From contig NC_081553.1 of the NCBI RefSeq assembly GCF_963082655.1, positions 188,358,752 to 188,422,751 of the forward strand: a DNA stretch of 64,000 nucleotides, read 5' to 3'. Every line of letters starts with the position of its first letter. The stretch's first letter is position 1. Position numbers and translations under genes: made by a program. This stretch comes from Stomoxys calcitrans (taxonomy: Eukaryota > Arthropoda > Insecta > Diptera > Muscidae). Positions 21,715 through 33,095 of the stretch are shown here, piece after piece. The notes under the pieces are model-generated. The model ran no database searches, was not told the DNA's origin, and saw only the letters and a program-made list of their open reading frames with translations.

Positions 21715-22130
21715 GGTTTCCGTCAATCGGAAACCTCTTCCATTCCTTCCAGGTTTCCAAGAGATACACCTAAGCCAGTATTGCTTGGAAGATAATTTTA
21801 CACGGATGAATCAAAGCTAGAGGACAGAGTAGGCCTGGGGGTCTACATTGAGAAACCAGGGTCTGAGACCTGCTTTAAACTGCCTGACCATAATGTGTGA
21901 GGTGGTGTGGTATAAATGGGAACCCGATTGAGGGAACTTTATCAACCTCTATACCGCCATTCCTTCCAGGTTTCCACCTAAGCCAATATTGTCATTTGGT
22001 AGATCATTTTACACGGATGAATCAAAGCTAAAGTACAGAATGGGCCTGGGGGTCTACAGTGAGAAACCAGGGACTGAGATCTGCTTAAGACTGCCTGACC
22101 ATAATACGGAATGATTAAAGAAAGCGTGAG
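21715..22130 (+). pseudogene. LINE-A RNase H start, two tandem scraps
   Basis: Two copies of the RNase H start, at 21715-21905 and 21940-22130, share cattccttccaggtttcc, ttttacacggatgaatcaaa, gcctgggggtctaca and gactgagatctgc-like blocks. Each is cut just after PDHN. The spacing is about 220 bp. They are probably a local duplication; all frames are broken. Confidence 0.65.
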
Positions 22131-22419
22131 ATGCTGTGGTGTAAACGGGAGGACATCGAGTATGAAGTCGAATATCCCTGAAACCAGTGCATATATTGTA
22201 GGCCTCAAGCGGACTTTTTTGTAGGAATTTTTGAGTATCATCCAGCAAAATTTTTTGGAAATCGGAAATTAAGGTGACCAACTTTAGGGGCCTGGCCAAA
22301 GACCAACGGACAATCTAGGGCTTTTCTGCACACCACATCTCTAACCATTCCAAATTTCAAAAAAATATCTCTACTCGTTCTCATACTGCATATTTTTTAC
22401 TACTTTGCTTCGATTTTCT

Positions 22420-22908
22420 CCCACTGTGCAACATAAAGATAATACAAGAGCTTCAGAGAAGATGATGACTTGGCATAGGCTGCGGGGAATAGAACCACGC
22501 CCACTACGGCACTGGAGACTATTCTACATATTCGACCCACAGACATACAGATTAATTGTGAGGCAGCCACAGCGGCTATGAGACTTAAGGCCATTGGAAA
22601 ATGGATAGAGGATAGAAACAGGTCATACCATCGCAGAGTAACCTACCCTCGAAGAAACGTGGACGGAATGAAAGAAGTTTCCAATCGGATACCTGAAACG
22701 ATATTTGAAGTCGAGTGCGAGGCACTGCTGCCAGTGACACATCGATGGAAATCTGGTATTGTCATCTGGAAGTTCATGTTTCACAGACGGATCAAAGCTT
22801 GAGGACAGTGTTGGCCTGGAGGTCTACATTCAGAAACCAAGGACTGAGATCTGTTTTAGACTGCCTGACCATAATACGGTTCTGTAGGCGGAGATTCTGA
22901 CGGTCTAG
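22420..22908 (+). pseudogene. LINE-A linker and RNase H start, interrupted by mariner
   Basis: The plus strand encodes the linker (QINCEAATAAMRLKAIGKWI, DRNRSYHRR) and RNase H (FTDGSKLEDSVGLEVYIQKP, then RLPDHNTVL). It ends at ggcggagattctgacggtc, in the QAEIRA block, exactly where mariner transposase sequence begins. It is the residue of a copy cut by a mariner. Confidence 0.7.
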
Positions 22909-23477
22909 CGTTGTCCTGGTGGAATATGACACCTTTACGATTGACCAATTCTGGTCGCTTCTCCTTGATGGCTGTATTCAATTTGTCCAATTATTGACAG
23001 TAAACATCCGAATTAATCGTTTGGATCCTTGGAAGCAGCTCAAAATATACCACACCCTTCCAATCCCACCAAACAGACAGCATAACCTTCTTTTGGTGGA
23101 TATCAGCCTTTGAAGTGGTTTGAGCTGGTTCGCCATGCTTGGGCCATGATCGTTTTCGACTAACGTCATTTTTCATCTCCAGTTATGATTCGTTTTAAAA
23201 ACGGATCGAATTCATTGCGTTTAAGGTGCATATCACAAGCGTTGATTCGGTTTGTTAAATGAATTTCTTTCAATACATGTGGTACCCAAATATTAAGCTT
23301 TTTCACCAGTCCAAGACTTTTTATGTGATAATGAACGGTTGACTTTGGTATATTTAACTTCTCTCCTATCTTACGCTCAGTTACATGACTATCCAATTCG
23401 ATTAATGCTTAAAATTTGCTTAAAATTTGTCAACGCCGACTATATGAAAAATCCGCAATTACTTTTTGGGCATCCCA
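22909..23477 (-). pseudogene. mariner transposase, truncated (mellifera-like)
   Basis: The minus strand starts with an inverted-repeat end (actttttgggcatccca complement, 23461-23477). It then encodes a helix-turn-helix (ERKIGEKLNIPKSTVHYHIK), WVPHVL, RIITGDEK containing the first catalytic Asp, KHGEPAQTTSKADIHQKK, MLSVWWDWKGVVYFELLP with the second Asp region, and finally VIFHQDNARP, where it stops. The first ~100 residues and the third catalytic Asp region (YSPDL) are missing, and there is a frameshift near 23170. The ITR resembles mellifera-subfamily mariners and matches the three MITEs in this window. Cut-and-paste transposition at TA is the family activity. Confidence 0.85.
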
Positions 23478-24740
23478 TATATCTTTCATCCGATATGACC
23501 TATTAAGGCTGTAGAAGCCAGCACTTTGGTCCAATCTATAACAAATTTAGCATGAGATGTTTCGTGTGAAGTCTTAATACAAGTCCAAAATTTCATCTAA
23601 ATCGGTTCAGATGTAGATATATAACTTTCATCCGATTTGACCTGTAGAAGCCACAATTTTGGTCCGATCTTTACCATATTTGGCTCGAAGTGGTTTTTGT
23701 GACGTCCCAATATGTGTGTAAAATTTCATTATAGTCGGATCAGATTTATATAAAGCTCCCTTATATATCTTTCCTCCGATTTGAACTATTAAGGCTGTAA
23801 AAGGCAAAATTTTGATTCGATCTTTACCAAATTTTGCATGAGATGTTTTGTGTGACGTTTTAATACGTGTGCAAAATTTCATCTAAATCGGTTCACATTT
23901 AGATATAGCTCCCATATATATCTTTCATCCGATATGGCCTTTTAAGGCTGTGGAAGGCACAATTTTGGTCCAATCTTTACCAACTTTGGCACGAAGTGCT
24001 TTTTGTGACGTCCCAATATGTGGGCAAATTTTGATTACAGTCGGATCAGATTTATATATAGCTCCCTTATATATCATTCACCCGATATGGGCTATTAAGG
24101 CTGTAGAAGGCACAATATTGGTCCGATGTTTACCAAATTTAGCACGAAGTGCTTTGACGTCCTAGTATGTGTGCAAAATTTCATCAGAATCGGATCAAAT
24201 TTATATATAGCTCCCATATATATCGTTCATCCGATTTGGTCTTGTAAGGCTGTAGAAGGCACAATTTTGGTCCCATCCTTACAACATTTTGCAGGAGATG
24301 TTTTATTTGACGTCGCACTACATGCAAAAAATGTCATCAAAATCGAACCAGATTTAGGTAAAGTTCCCATATATATCTTTTAATCTTTTCGACTTTTAAG
24401 GCTGTAGTAGCTAAAATTTTGGTCTGATCTCTACAAAATTTTTCATGAAAGGTTTAATAGACATCCCAATACTTGTGCAAAATTTCATTAAAATCGAATC
24501 AGATGTAGATAAAACTCCCATATTTTTATGCGTTTCGACTTTTAAGGCTGTAGAAGCCACAATTTTCGTACCATCGTAAGAAATTCGTAGATGATTCTAT
24601 TCGATATTTCAATAGGTATGCAAAATTAAACTCTGACTAGATTTGGATATAAGTGCTATATATTAAAAGTATTACGTAGACTCGGTGGTGTAGGGTATTA
24701 TATAGTCGGCTCCGCCCGACTTTTGCCTTTCCTTGCTGGT
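23478..24740 (+). mobile_element. DINE-gamma, 5'-truncated
   Basis: Seven or eight units of ~160 bp share ttcatccgat(a/t)tg, aggctgtagaaggcacaatt, ttggtccgatctttaccaaa and tgtgacgtcccaatatgtgt. The end is gggtattatatagtcggct, ccgcccgactttt, gcctttccttgctggttttt. The hairpin (AGTCGG ... CCGACT-type) differs from the alpha/beta hairpin. The head is missing, cut by the mariner. Confidence 0.75.
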
Positions 24741-26427
24741 TTTTGTTTATTTCTATTCGGATATTAGTAGTCGTCCATCACAGTGTCGTATCAATATCCC
24801 CAATAATTAACCTAATTCATCATCAATTGTCCACCCGTGCGTATGTTTATTATGAATGAAAATAATATCACTTATACGGCACCTATTCTTCACTCAAATT
24901 CCCCTACACAGAGAGATAGATTTTTTTCATTGGCTTCTTTTTCTATGCATTATATAACAGCTATCGATTAAAAATGAAGCGAAGCAGAAAAATGACTCCG
25001 ATAATCACTTTCGCAGCTAAGCTCATTTACAATTAGCCTTAAAGCATTGAACAAATTGAACTTTGAACTTGGATGTCAGACTTGCAAAGCAAAAAAAAAA
25101 AAAAAAAAAAAACATCACTAAAAATGGAAAAGAAAAACGATAGAAAAACAAAATGACAAGAAAACAGAATTAGTAAGAAACCTCATATTTGTTTTTTTCT
25201 CCATGGGTGTTGGGAGCAGGCATAGAAAGATAGATGAATAAATACAATTTAATTTTATATTTCCCACTGTGACCATAGAAGGCCGATGTCAATGGTTTGT
25301 GGTTGTCGTTGTCGTTGTCATCATCGCTGTTGCCGTTGTTGGCAAAATATTAAAAGTGTCCTTGACATGTGTTCCTCAACAAGTTTAGAGCAAACAATTT
25401 GTTCGTAGACAATGGAAACTTTCACAAGTTCTACTTCTTCTTCTTCTTTCTACTCTGTTGCTGTCCAACTATGGGCCGTTTGTGTCCTTTGTCCTATTGA
25501 CTTTTGTCACAGTTGGCTCAAGCTGATAGCAGATGAATGACTATAACAATAGACAATGGAGATTGTGAGAAAAGGAGAGAAGGAGACTGAAAAAAAAAGG
25601 AAAATATAATCCATGAAGACAATGGGAAAATACAAAGTAGGCAAGCCTGGACTAATAACCCTGAATGGCAATGACTAACTTTGTTTGTCAACTTCGTTTA
25701 CTCACCTCATGCAGATACCTTGTCACTAGAGTCAGTATTTTGCCCGTCTCCAATGGTGATAAGGCAGGAGCTTAAATCTATTCATTCATGCTGGGCAACT
25801 ATAGAGAATATGTAGTATGGCAACTGCTTGGCACTTTATCGCATGATATTCAACTGGCTAATACCTTGTAATAGGAACAAATAAAAAAAAAGCAAAAGTA
25901 CTCAAAGGCTAAATTAAAAAAATCTCCTCGTCTTTTCTCTAAAGACGACATTTTAATAAAAATATCTTTGGAGAGAAAATTTGAAGAAAATTTTCTCCAA
26001 AACTCGATTTTAAACGGAATATTTATAACGAAATTTTTATGAACATATTTAAAAAACTAAATTGTAATGAAATGCTTTCAAAGGACCAAATGCCAATAAG
26101 AATTTCTTCAAGAGCAAGTTTCTTTGGAATTCCCTCTAAAAATTAAATTTGAATAAACCTTTAATGAACCTCATATGAAAAAGGCAAAGTCTTGCGGTTT
26201 GTTTGTGGTTTTGCTTGTTTGCATGTAATGGAGAGCTCGGCCCCCTAGTTTAATAGGGTGCTTCATTTCTAGATGTGCGATACAGGCGGACACTTTTACT
26301 TAGCTTAGATTTCAGAACACAAAAGTCAGATTCCAGAATGCCTACTTTGGTGGGTCAGTTTCCAGCTGTTATCAATATCATCATCTTCCACAAATTTTTA
26401 AAAGCTTTTTACCAAGAAAGCTTTGTT
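24741..26427. other. Unique AT-rich interval
   Basis: No gene recognised. An A run lies at about 25090-25112. Around 25930-26150 a loose repetition of aaattttctcc / gacattttaataaaa-like words resembles the short repeats at 58778-58990. Confidence 0.45.
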
Positions 26428-27652
26428 ATACCATCCACCATAAGATGGGGATATACTAATTCCGTCATTCTGTTTGCAACTCCTCGAAATATTCATCTAA
26501 GACCCCATAAAGTACATATATTTTAGATCGTCATGACATTTTAAGTTGATCTAGCCATGTCTGTCCGTCCGTCTATCTGTCCGTCCGTCTGTCTGTCCGT
26601 CCGTCTGTCCGTCCGTCTCTCCGTCTGTCCGTCCGTCCGTCCATCTATCCGTCCGTCCGTCTGTCCGTCCGTCCCCCTGTCCATCCGCCTGTCTGTCCGT
26701 CCGCCTGACCGTCCGTCTGTCCTGTCCGTCCGTTTGTCCGTCCGTCCGTCTGTCCGTCCGTCTGTCCGTCCGTCTGTCCGTCCGTCTGTCCGTCCGTCCG
26801 TCTGTCCGTCTGTCCGTCCGTCAGTCCATCCGTCCCTCAGTCTGTCCGTCCGTCCCCCTGTCCGTCCGACCGTCCGTCTGTCCGTCCGTCTGTCCGTCCG
26901 TCTGTCCGTCCGTCTGTCCGTCCGTCTGTCCGTCCGTCTGTCCGTCCCCCTGTCCGTCCGTCTATCTGTCGAATACACGCTAATTTTCGAAGGGGTAAAG
27001 CTAACCGCTTGAAATTTTGCACGAATACTTCCCATTGGTGTAGGTCGGTTCGGATTGTGAATGGGCCAAATCGGTCCATGATTTGATATAGCTGCCATAT
27101 AAATCGATCTTAGATCTAGACTTTTTGAGCCACTAGAGCACGAAATTAACATCAGACTATGCTCAAATTTTGCATCTGTCGAAAACACGCAAATTTTCGA
27201 AGGGGTAAAGCTAGCCGCTTGAAATTTCGCACGAATACTTCCCATTGGTGTAGGTCGGTTCAGATTGTAAATGGGCCAAATCGATCCATGATTTTTTATA
27301 GCTGCCATATAAATCGATCTTGGATCTAGACTTTTTGAGCCACTAGAACACGAATTTATCATCAGACTATGCTCAAATTTTGCATGGCGTGTTTCGTTAT
27401 GAGTTCCAATAACAGTGCCAGTGCCAGTATGGTTCAAATCGGCCCATAACCTGAAATAGCTGCCATATAAACCGATCTGGGATCTTGCTTCTTGAGCCTC
27501 TGGAGAGCGCAATTATTATCCGATTTGACTCAAATTTTGTACAAAGACTTCTCCTATGACCCTTAATATGGTGTGAATAGGTCTACAGTTTGATACAGTT
27601 GCCATATAAACCGGTCCCCCTATTTTATTCCTTGAGCCCCAAGAGGACGCAG
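26428..27652 (+). mobile_element. DINE-alpha with expanded GTCY satellite, 3'-truncated
   Basis: The head is ttataccatccaccataaga, the core is tacatattttagatcgtcat then ctagccatgtctgtccgtcc, and the GTCY tract runs 26562-26972. Then gaatacacgctaattttcga, gtaaagctaaccgcttgaaa and three or four body units follow (tagctgccatataaatcgat). A partial duplicate of the post-satellite segment starts at 27176 (gtcgaaaacacgcaaatttt). No terminal hairpin: it is cut at the LINE-B tail. Confidence 0.8.
26562..26972. repeat. 12-bp GTCCGTCCGTCT minisatellite, ~410 bp
   Basis: An irregular array of GTCC and GTCT tetramers, mostly in a 12-bp phase, with variants (gtccccctgtcc, gaccgtccgt). It lacks stop codons in several frames, which creates apparent frames of 151-323 residues on both strands; these are not genes. 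Ancestral DINE copies here carry only two to five tetramers, so this is an expansion. Confidence 0.95.
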
Positions 27653-27678
27653 GTTAGGTTAGGCTAGGTTAGGTTTAA
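27653..27678 (-). repeat. LINE-B 3' tail of GGTTA-type pentamers
   Basis: The plus strand reads ggttaggttaggctaggtta then ggttt: five pentamers, one with a C. On the element's own strand this is (TAACC)n-like, at the very 3' end of LINE-B. Confidence 0.8.
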
Positions 27679-30150
27679 GTGGCAGTCTGCCATCAGACTC
27701 ACAAAGACGTTTTCGCCATTGTGATACCATAGGAACAGAAGAAGAAAGATGTCTACTAGTTCCTACCGTTGAACCATCCAGATGGCTTTAAAAAGCGCAA
27801 TAACTTTCGAATGTTCACATACGCTAAATTAGACAGGTTCTCAAAGAAATGAGAATATAAAGTGGAAGTCCTTCTAACTGCTAGTGCGGGACACGCACAC
27901 AGAAGGTGTTCTATATCTCTCTTCTTCTTCGATGTCCTCACAACTTCTGCAAAAGTCGTTGCTGGCAACCTTCAGTCTGTCAGCATGTCTTCCGATTAGA
28001 CGGTGACCTGTCATGACGGACACAATGACCGAGACGTCTGTTCTAGCCAATGACAGCAAAGCGGTAAACCTCTTCAAGTCTAGATTAGGCCACATAGTTT
28101 TGGAATGCTCACAACCCCCTCTTTGCGACCATCTATCATTTGTTGTCCTTCGGGCCTGGTCCTGAAAACTTAGCTTAAATGTCGCAAGAGGCATACCCAC
28201 AGATTTCAGTATCCCTGGAATGTTTAGGGTAGTTCCTAGTTCCGCAAGCTCGTCCTCTTTACAATTCCCAGGGATATCTCTATGGCCCGGCACCCAGAAC
28301 AGGTGAATTTTGAACTGTTCAGCCATCTCGTTGAGAGATCTGTGACAGTCGTGGGCGGTTTTTGTTTTTAGAAATACGTTCTACAGAGATTTAATAGCTG
28401 CCTGGCTGTCTGAGACGATATTTATGCCAATCGTCGTAATGGCATTATATCTAAGCCACTCCACCACTTTCACAATTGCAAGGATCTCTACTTGATACAC
28501 ACTGCAGTGGTCGAGTAACCTCTTCGATGTAACCAGTTCTCACCCCCATAACAACCCCCCAAATTTAATACCCACTTTCTGGACTTAATTGCTTGATACA
28601 CACTGCAGTGGTCGGGTAACCTTTTCGATATGACCAGTTCTAAATCTTAGGCTACACCCCAAAGCCCACCTGGTCGTCTAGTTTGGAATCATCCGTATAG
28701 AATTCTATGTAACTTCTATTATCAGGGATACCGTACTTTCAATCGGTTTTGTCCGGAGTAGTGGTACAGTACTTTTTATCAAAAAGCGGCTCAGGTAGGG
28801 TGTAATACACACTGCCTGGAACATCTGATATTGCATCAAGGAACACAGTATCCGTAGGCGTGGTCGCAGCAATTTGTCTAGCCACAATGTCCAGATGCAT
28901 TAGATGTAGCATTAAATTCAGTGCATCAGGTGGTGTCGTCCTCAGTGCGGCTGTGGTGCACAAACAAGCCATACTTTGGATCCGGTTAAGTATTGAGCAG
29001 TAAGTGGACTTTTGAAGTACCGTCCACCAGAGCCCAACACCATATAGCATTATAGGTGTGACAACTGCAGTATATACCCAATGCATGACACGTAGTCTAA
29101 ATCCTCAACTTTTGCCAATGGGTCTCTTGCAGGTGTATAGGGAAAAAGTTTCCTTTCTTGGCCTTTCCAAAATGTTGAATTTCAAGTTCAAGTTCCTGTC
29201 CAGCCAAACACCCAGGTATTTCAAGCTTTCTATAAATGGAACGTTTTCTGCTCCCAAGGAGACAGGTTCCACTGTAGGCAACTTGCATCTCCTTCTAAAA
29301 GAACTACTTTTGTCTTGCATGGATTTATACCTAGACAACTTTCGGCAGCCCACTTCGCTTTTGTACATAGAGCTTCTGAAGTATATCTCTTAGAGTGCTG
29401 GGAAACTTTCCCCTAACCATAATTGCCACGTCATCAGCATACACGACCACTTTTACGCCTTTTTCTTCCATAGACAATAATATATTGTTAATGGCTATAA
29501 TGCAAAGTAGAGGAGACAGTACACCTCCTTGAGGCGTTCGTCTGCAGACCCATGACTTTGGATCCACAGATTCCAAGCCTGCCATACTGCATCTTTTAGT
29601 AAGTACGTTATTAATAAACTTTCTTACGGTAGAGTTGATGACTAGAATCTCCAGCTCCTTCATAATTGGAGTCGGTTTAACCTCATTGAAAGCACCTTAA
29701 ATGTCAGGAAATGCTACCACTGCATATTGCTTAACTTCGAGAGAACTTTCTATGTAGGCGATTAGGTCATGAAGGGCTGTTTCAGTGGATTTGCCCTTAC
29801 TATATGGATTGTTTTGCCGACAGAGGCGATCTCCAGAGATCTTTGCCCTAAGATGTGTTTCTACTAACCTCTCTAGAGTCTTCATCATGAACGATGGCAG
29901 ACTAAGAAGGCGAAAATCTTTCGCTTTCATATGGTACAGTTTTCTTGCTTTTGGAATAAAAATGACCTTTGTGTCCCTCCATCCCACAGGTATATACGAC
30001 ATGCTGATACAAGCAGAGTACATGTCCCTACGACCAGGAGTGGGTCTATTGAACAAGCTTGTCATTCAACCTTACTTTACTTTAATTGGCTATGACGGAA
30101 CATTTTTCTTATTGGCCGAATGTAGCCGCTCCAAGAGCCTCGAGCTTTTT
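27679..30150 (-). pseudogene. LINE-B ORF2: RT, RNase H, C-terminus (best copy)
   Basis: The minus strand from 30065 encodes the RT start (ISMSYIPVGWRDTKVIFIPK, SLPSFMMKTLERLVETHLRA, NNPYSKGKSTETALHDLIAY), then 29663-29331 with CRRTPQGGVLSPLLCIIAIN and an intact YADD at 29430-29441 (VVVYADDVAIMV). The thumb follows (LKYLGVWLDRNLNLKFNILE) and the region YTAVVTPIMLYGVGLWW. RNase H lies at 28520-28200 (SDSQAAIKSL, WVPGHRDIPGN), and the C-terminus with CRSCEDIEEEE at 28000-27900. Block A Asp is lost (VVAFPDI then a stop), and there are many frameshifts. A ~57-bp block (cttgatacacactgcagtgg) is duplicated at 28491 and 28591. Dead copy of an I/R1/LOA-like element. Confidence 0.85.
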
Positions 30151-30480
30151 CTCTCATTACTAAATCTGTGACATCAAGTTACGAAGCATTTCCCACCACT
30201 TGATCTTTCCGTCGGGCTTTTGGTCGCCCCGGTTTACGTGTACCACCGTGATCGCCTTCAAAAGACTTTTTTGCTGGAGCTTCTTCATCCATTCAGACAA
30301 CATGACCCAGCCACCGCAAAGGTTGAATTTTAATACGTGAAACTATGATATCGTCGTCATAAGCTCATACAGCTTGTGATTCATACGAAGCCGATATTCA
30401 CCATTAACGCAAACTGGTCCATATATTTTACGAATAATCTTTCTCTCAAACACTCCAAGCACTGCCTCGTTTATTATCAC
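30151..30480 (-). pseudogene. RTE-like LINE ORF2 C-terminal fragment
   Basis: The minus strand encodes FERKIIRKIYGPVCVNGEYR-like sequence (observed ERIIRKIYGPVCVNGEYRLR), then MNHKLYEL, and a worn WLGHVV-type region (GGWVMLSEWMKKL). The pattern ERKI.RKIYGP...YR.R.N.EL and (R)LRWLGH(V)VRM is typical of RTE-clade C-termini. It sits between two LINE-B parts. Confidence 0.65.
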
Positions 30481-30650
30481 TGCTTGTTATTCAACAGGTG
30501 ATGTATTATCAGGGCCTGTCGACTTAAAGGAGTCAAAAATTTTTATCCCCAAAGTTCCTCAATTACCTCCGACGAATGCATTCCAATGATAAACTCTTCT
30601 GGCGCGAAGTTGTGCGTTGGAAAGTTTCCCGTGAAATGTATATCAACGAG
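30481..30650 (-). pseudogene. LINE-B inter-domain scrap
   Basis: The text attcaacaggtgatgtatta, tcagggcctgtcgacttaaa and ttctggcgcgaagttgtgcg aligns with 3395-3570 of the first LINE-B copy, at the boundary between linker and RNase H. The RT and RNase H do not continue from it. Confidence 0.65.
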
Positions 30651-31062
30651 TAATCTAAGACCCCATAAAGTATCTATATTCTTGGTCGTCTCGACATTCT
30701 GAGTTGATCTAGCCATGTCCGTCCGTCCGCTTGTTAAAATCACGTTAGCGATCGAACGCGTAAAGCAAGCCGCTTGAAATTTTGCACAAATACTTACTAT
30801 CGATGTAGGTCGTTGCATATAGCCAATGGTCCATATTGGTTTAGATTTGGATATAGCGCCCATATAAACCGATCTCAAGATTTGACTTCTTGAGCCCTTG
30901 GAAGCCGCAATTTTTGTCCTGTTTAGCTAAAATTTTACAGGTAGTGCTTTGTTATGACTTCCAACAACTGGGGTAAGTACAGTCTAACTTGGTCTATAAC
31001 CTGATATAGCTCCCATATAAACTGTTCTATCGATTTGACTTCTTAAGCCCCTGGAATATATA
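30651..31062 (+). mobile_element. DINE-alpha fragment
   Basis: Core ccccataaagtatctatatt then catgtccgtccgtccgcttg, then gcacaaatacttactatcga and two body units. Neither the extreme head nor the hairpin end is present. Confidence 0.75.
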
Positions 31063-33095
31063 CTGGGAATATTTGTTTTTACAGTTCTTTAACCTGTCTT
31101 CAAAGTAGTACGAGAGGGACATTAAGAAGTATGCTCTTACCATAATTTCGGTTGGACTACCAGAATCTGTGAGAAAGGCAATGGAAGAATCACAGTGTCT
31201 CGGCTGATACATCTTATTTCTGGTACATATATCACCATCTTCCAGCCTTATCTATTGCCTGAGGGCATAACAAAATCGTTTAAGCTGAAAGTAGGTGTTG
31301 TATTTTGTATTTTTACATTATAGACCTTTTAGATCTCAAAGTGAATGCCATTTCCTCACGTTCAAACTTATTCCATTAGTATGTTGAAGGGAGGATATTT
31401 GCAAATGTAGCGTTCACTTAACTTCCTACCAAAATAAAAAATTTCCTAAAAGCCTTACGAAATTCAGCCCTAGCAAAACCACCAATCACTGTCTCATTTC
31501 TGTCGGTCAATGGGCCATTTTGTCATGACATGTATTTGTCACTTTATAGCCCGAATTATATGTAATTTTTTTTCCTCCTTCTTCTTTTATGTTCCCCACA
31601 TTTTTGTCTTCTGTTCATAGTTTTGTATATTTGTTGCGTTGCGAGTGTCTTCATCATTTCATAATAAAGCATAAACATTTATCATTTCTTCCTTAGTATG
31701 TTGCTGCCATTAGAGACGATACAACGTAAGGCAAGCCAAAGCAAGACTAACCAAAAGAAATTCGTCTTCAGCCAAATAAAATGGAGCTTAGTGAACCAGG
31801 CGAGCTAGCCAGAATTTCGGCTATAACTCTGGAAGATGGAAAACATGAAGGGCATAAAATAGCAAAGCAAGAATAGTGACATAAAATGAAAATTAAGTCA
31901 CGTTTCTTTGGAGGGAAACGTGAATTGTATTTCTTCGAAGGCAAGTGTGAATGTGTGCGTTTGTTCTATTATTTTTTTTTTCTTAGATATTTCCATTTAA
32001 TGTCTTGTTGGTTAGCCCCTTCGGTCGAGACAACACCATTTTCATGCATATATTCATGCGTTGCTTGAAGAACTTTGTCGGTTTTTGCTGCCATTGTCCT
32101 TTTGTGTGCCTTCATTTTGTTTCATTTTTCTTCTTTTGATTTTCGTTTCCTTTCGCATTTGACTTCTTTCTCCCCATGTCGTTGCCAATCAATTTATAGT
32201 TGACGTTTATATCGCCTTTTTTTCGATGTTATTGCTGTGGATTTGCTTGATTTTTTGACAAAAAAGGAAACGGAAGCTATTATTTTCTTATGCCCATACA
32301 CACACACACACATCTACCCCCATTGATAGACACACAGTTAGGTAGAACATGAACCAACCAACATTCAATGTTCACATAAACGCACACATACACAAAGTAA
32401 TAGACATTTATGTTTACGTGCTGGCAGTTTTGCGTGTTCTCTCTGCATCCCCCTTTAACTCACTCTCTGTCGCTCTCTCTCTCTCTCTCTTACAACAGCT
32501 CCATTCATACATAGTGTTTGCGTCAGTTATTTGAATATTTACATTTAATGCAAATAGGATTCGTTTTTTTTTTTTCTTTGTGAAAACAGAGCATGAAGAG
32601 TGAAGATACTACAAATGTTTGCGCATATTTGTTTCGACTATAGTGGTTTTTTATTTTATTTAGATTAAAATTGAAATTTGTTATCTTTTTTCAAGTATTG
32701 CATTTCTACTTCTGTACTCATGTGGTTTGACAGTGCCCTTCAAAAGAGGGTCAAGAAGAGGAATAACACATTAACAATAACACACAAGAAAAAACTGAAT
32801 GTGTTTTTGATCGAACTTTGGAGGACAGCGAAATCGGACGAAAAATTCTCCTATTATGAACACAAGATGTTTAGTCGAGAAATCTGTATATATGCCAACC
32901 ATATTCAAATTAAGACCCATATAGACCATATTGAGCAAGGATGTCCAATACGACTAGATTTTTAACTTTGGTAAAAATTTGATGAAAATTGGGAGATGAG
33001 TCTATATAATTGCCTGTATCCGAATATGATTCGATCAAAAACATCCCCTATGGATGTTTTGTGAAGGGTGCGATAGTATCGTTGGCTGTCGTGTC
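31063..33095. other. Unique interval with microsatellites
   Basis: No gene recognised. Short (CA)n at about 32298-32313, (TC)n at about 32466-32491, and several T runs. The small frames here show no domain. Confidence 0.5.

Noticed and set aside
26541..27512. A 323-codon open frame on the minus strand
   Set aside because: Its length comes from the stop-free GTCY satellite (RTDRRTDGQTDG-type product) and flanking DINE units. There is no domain, and equally long frames run on the opposite strand.
27653..27678. A true telomere or interstitial telomere
   Set aside because: Only five pentamers, located exactly at the 3' end of a LINE.
32678..32965. A 95-residue frame
   Set aside because: Lies in unique AT-rich DNA with no recognisable domain or codon signal.
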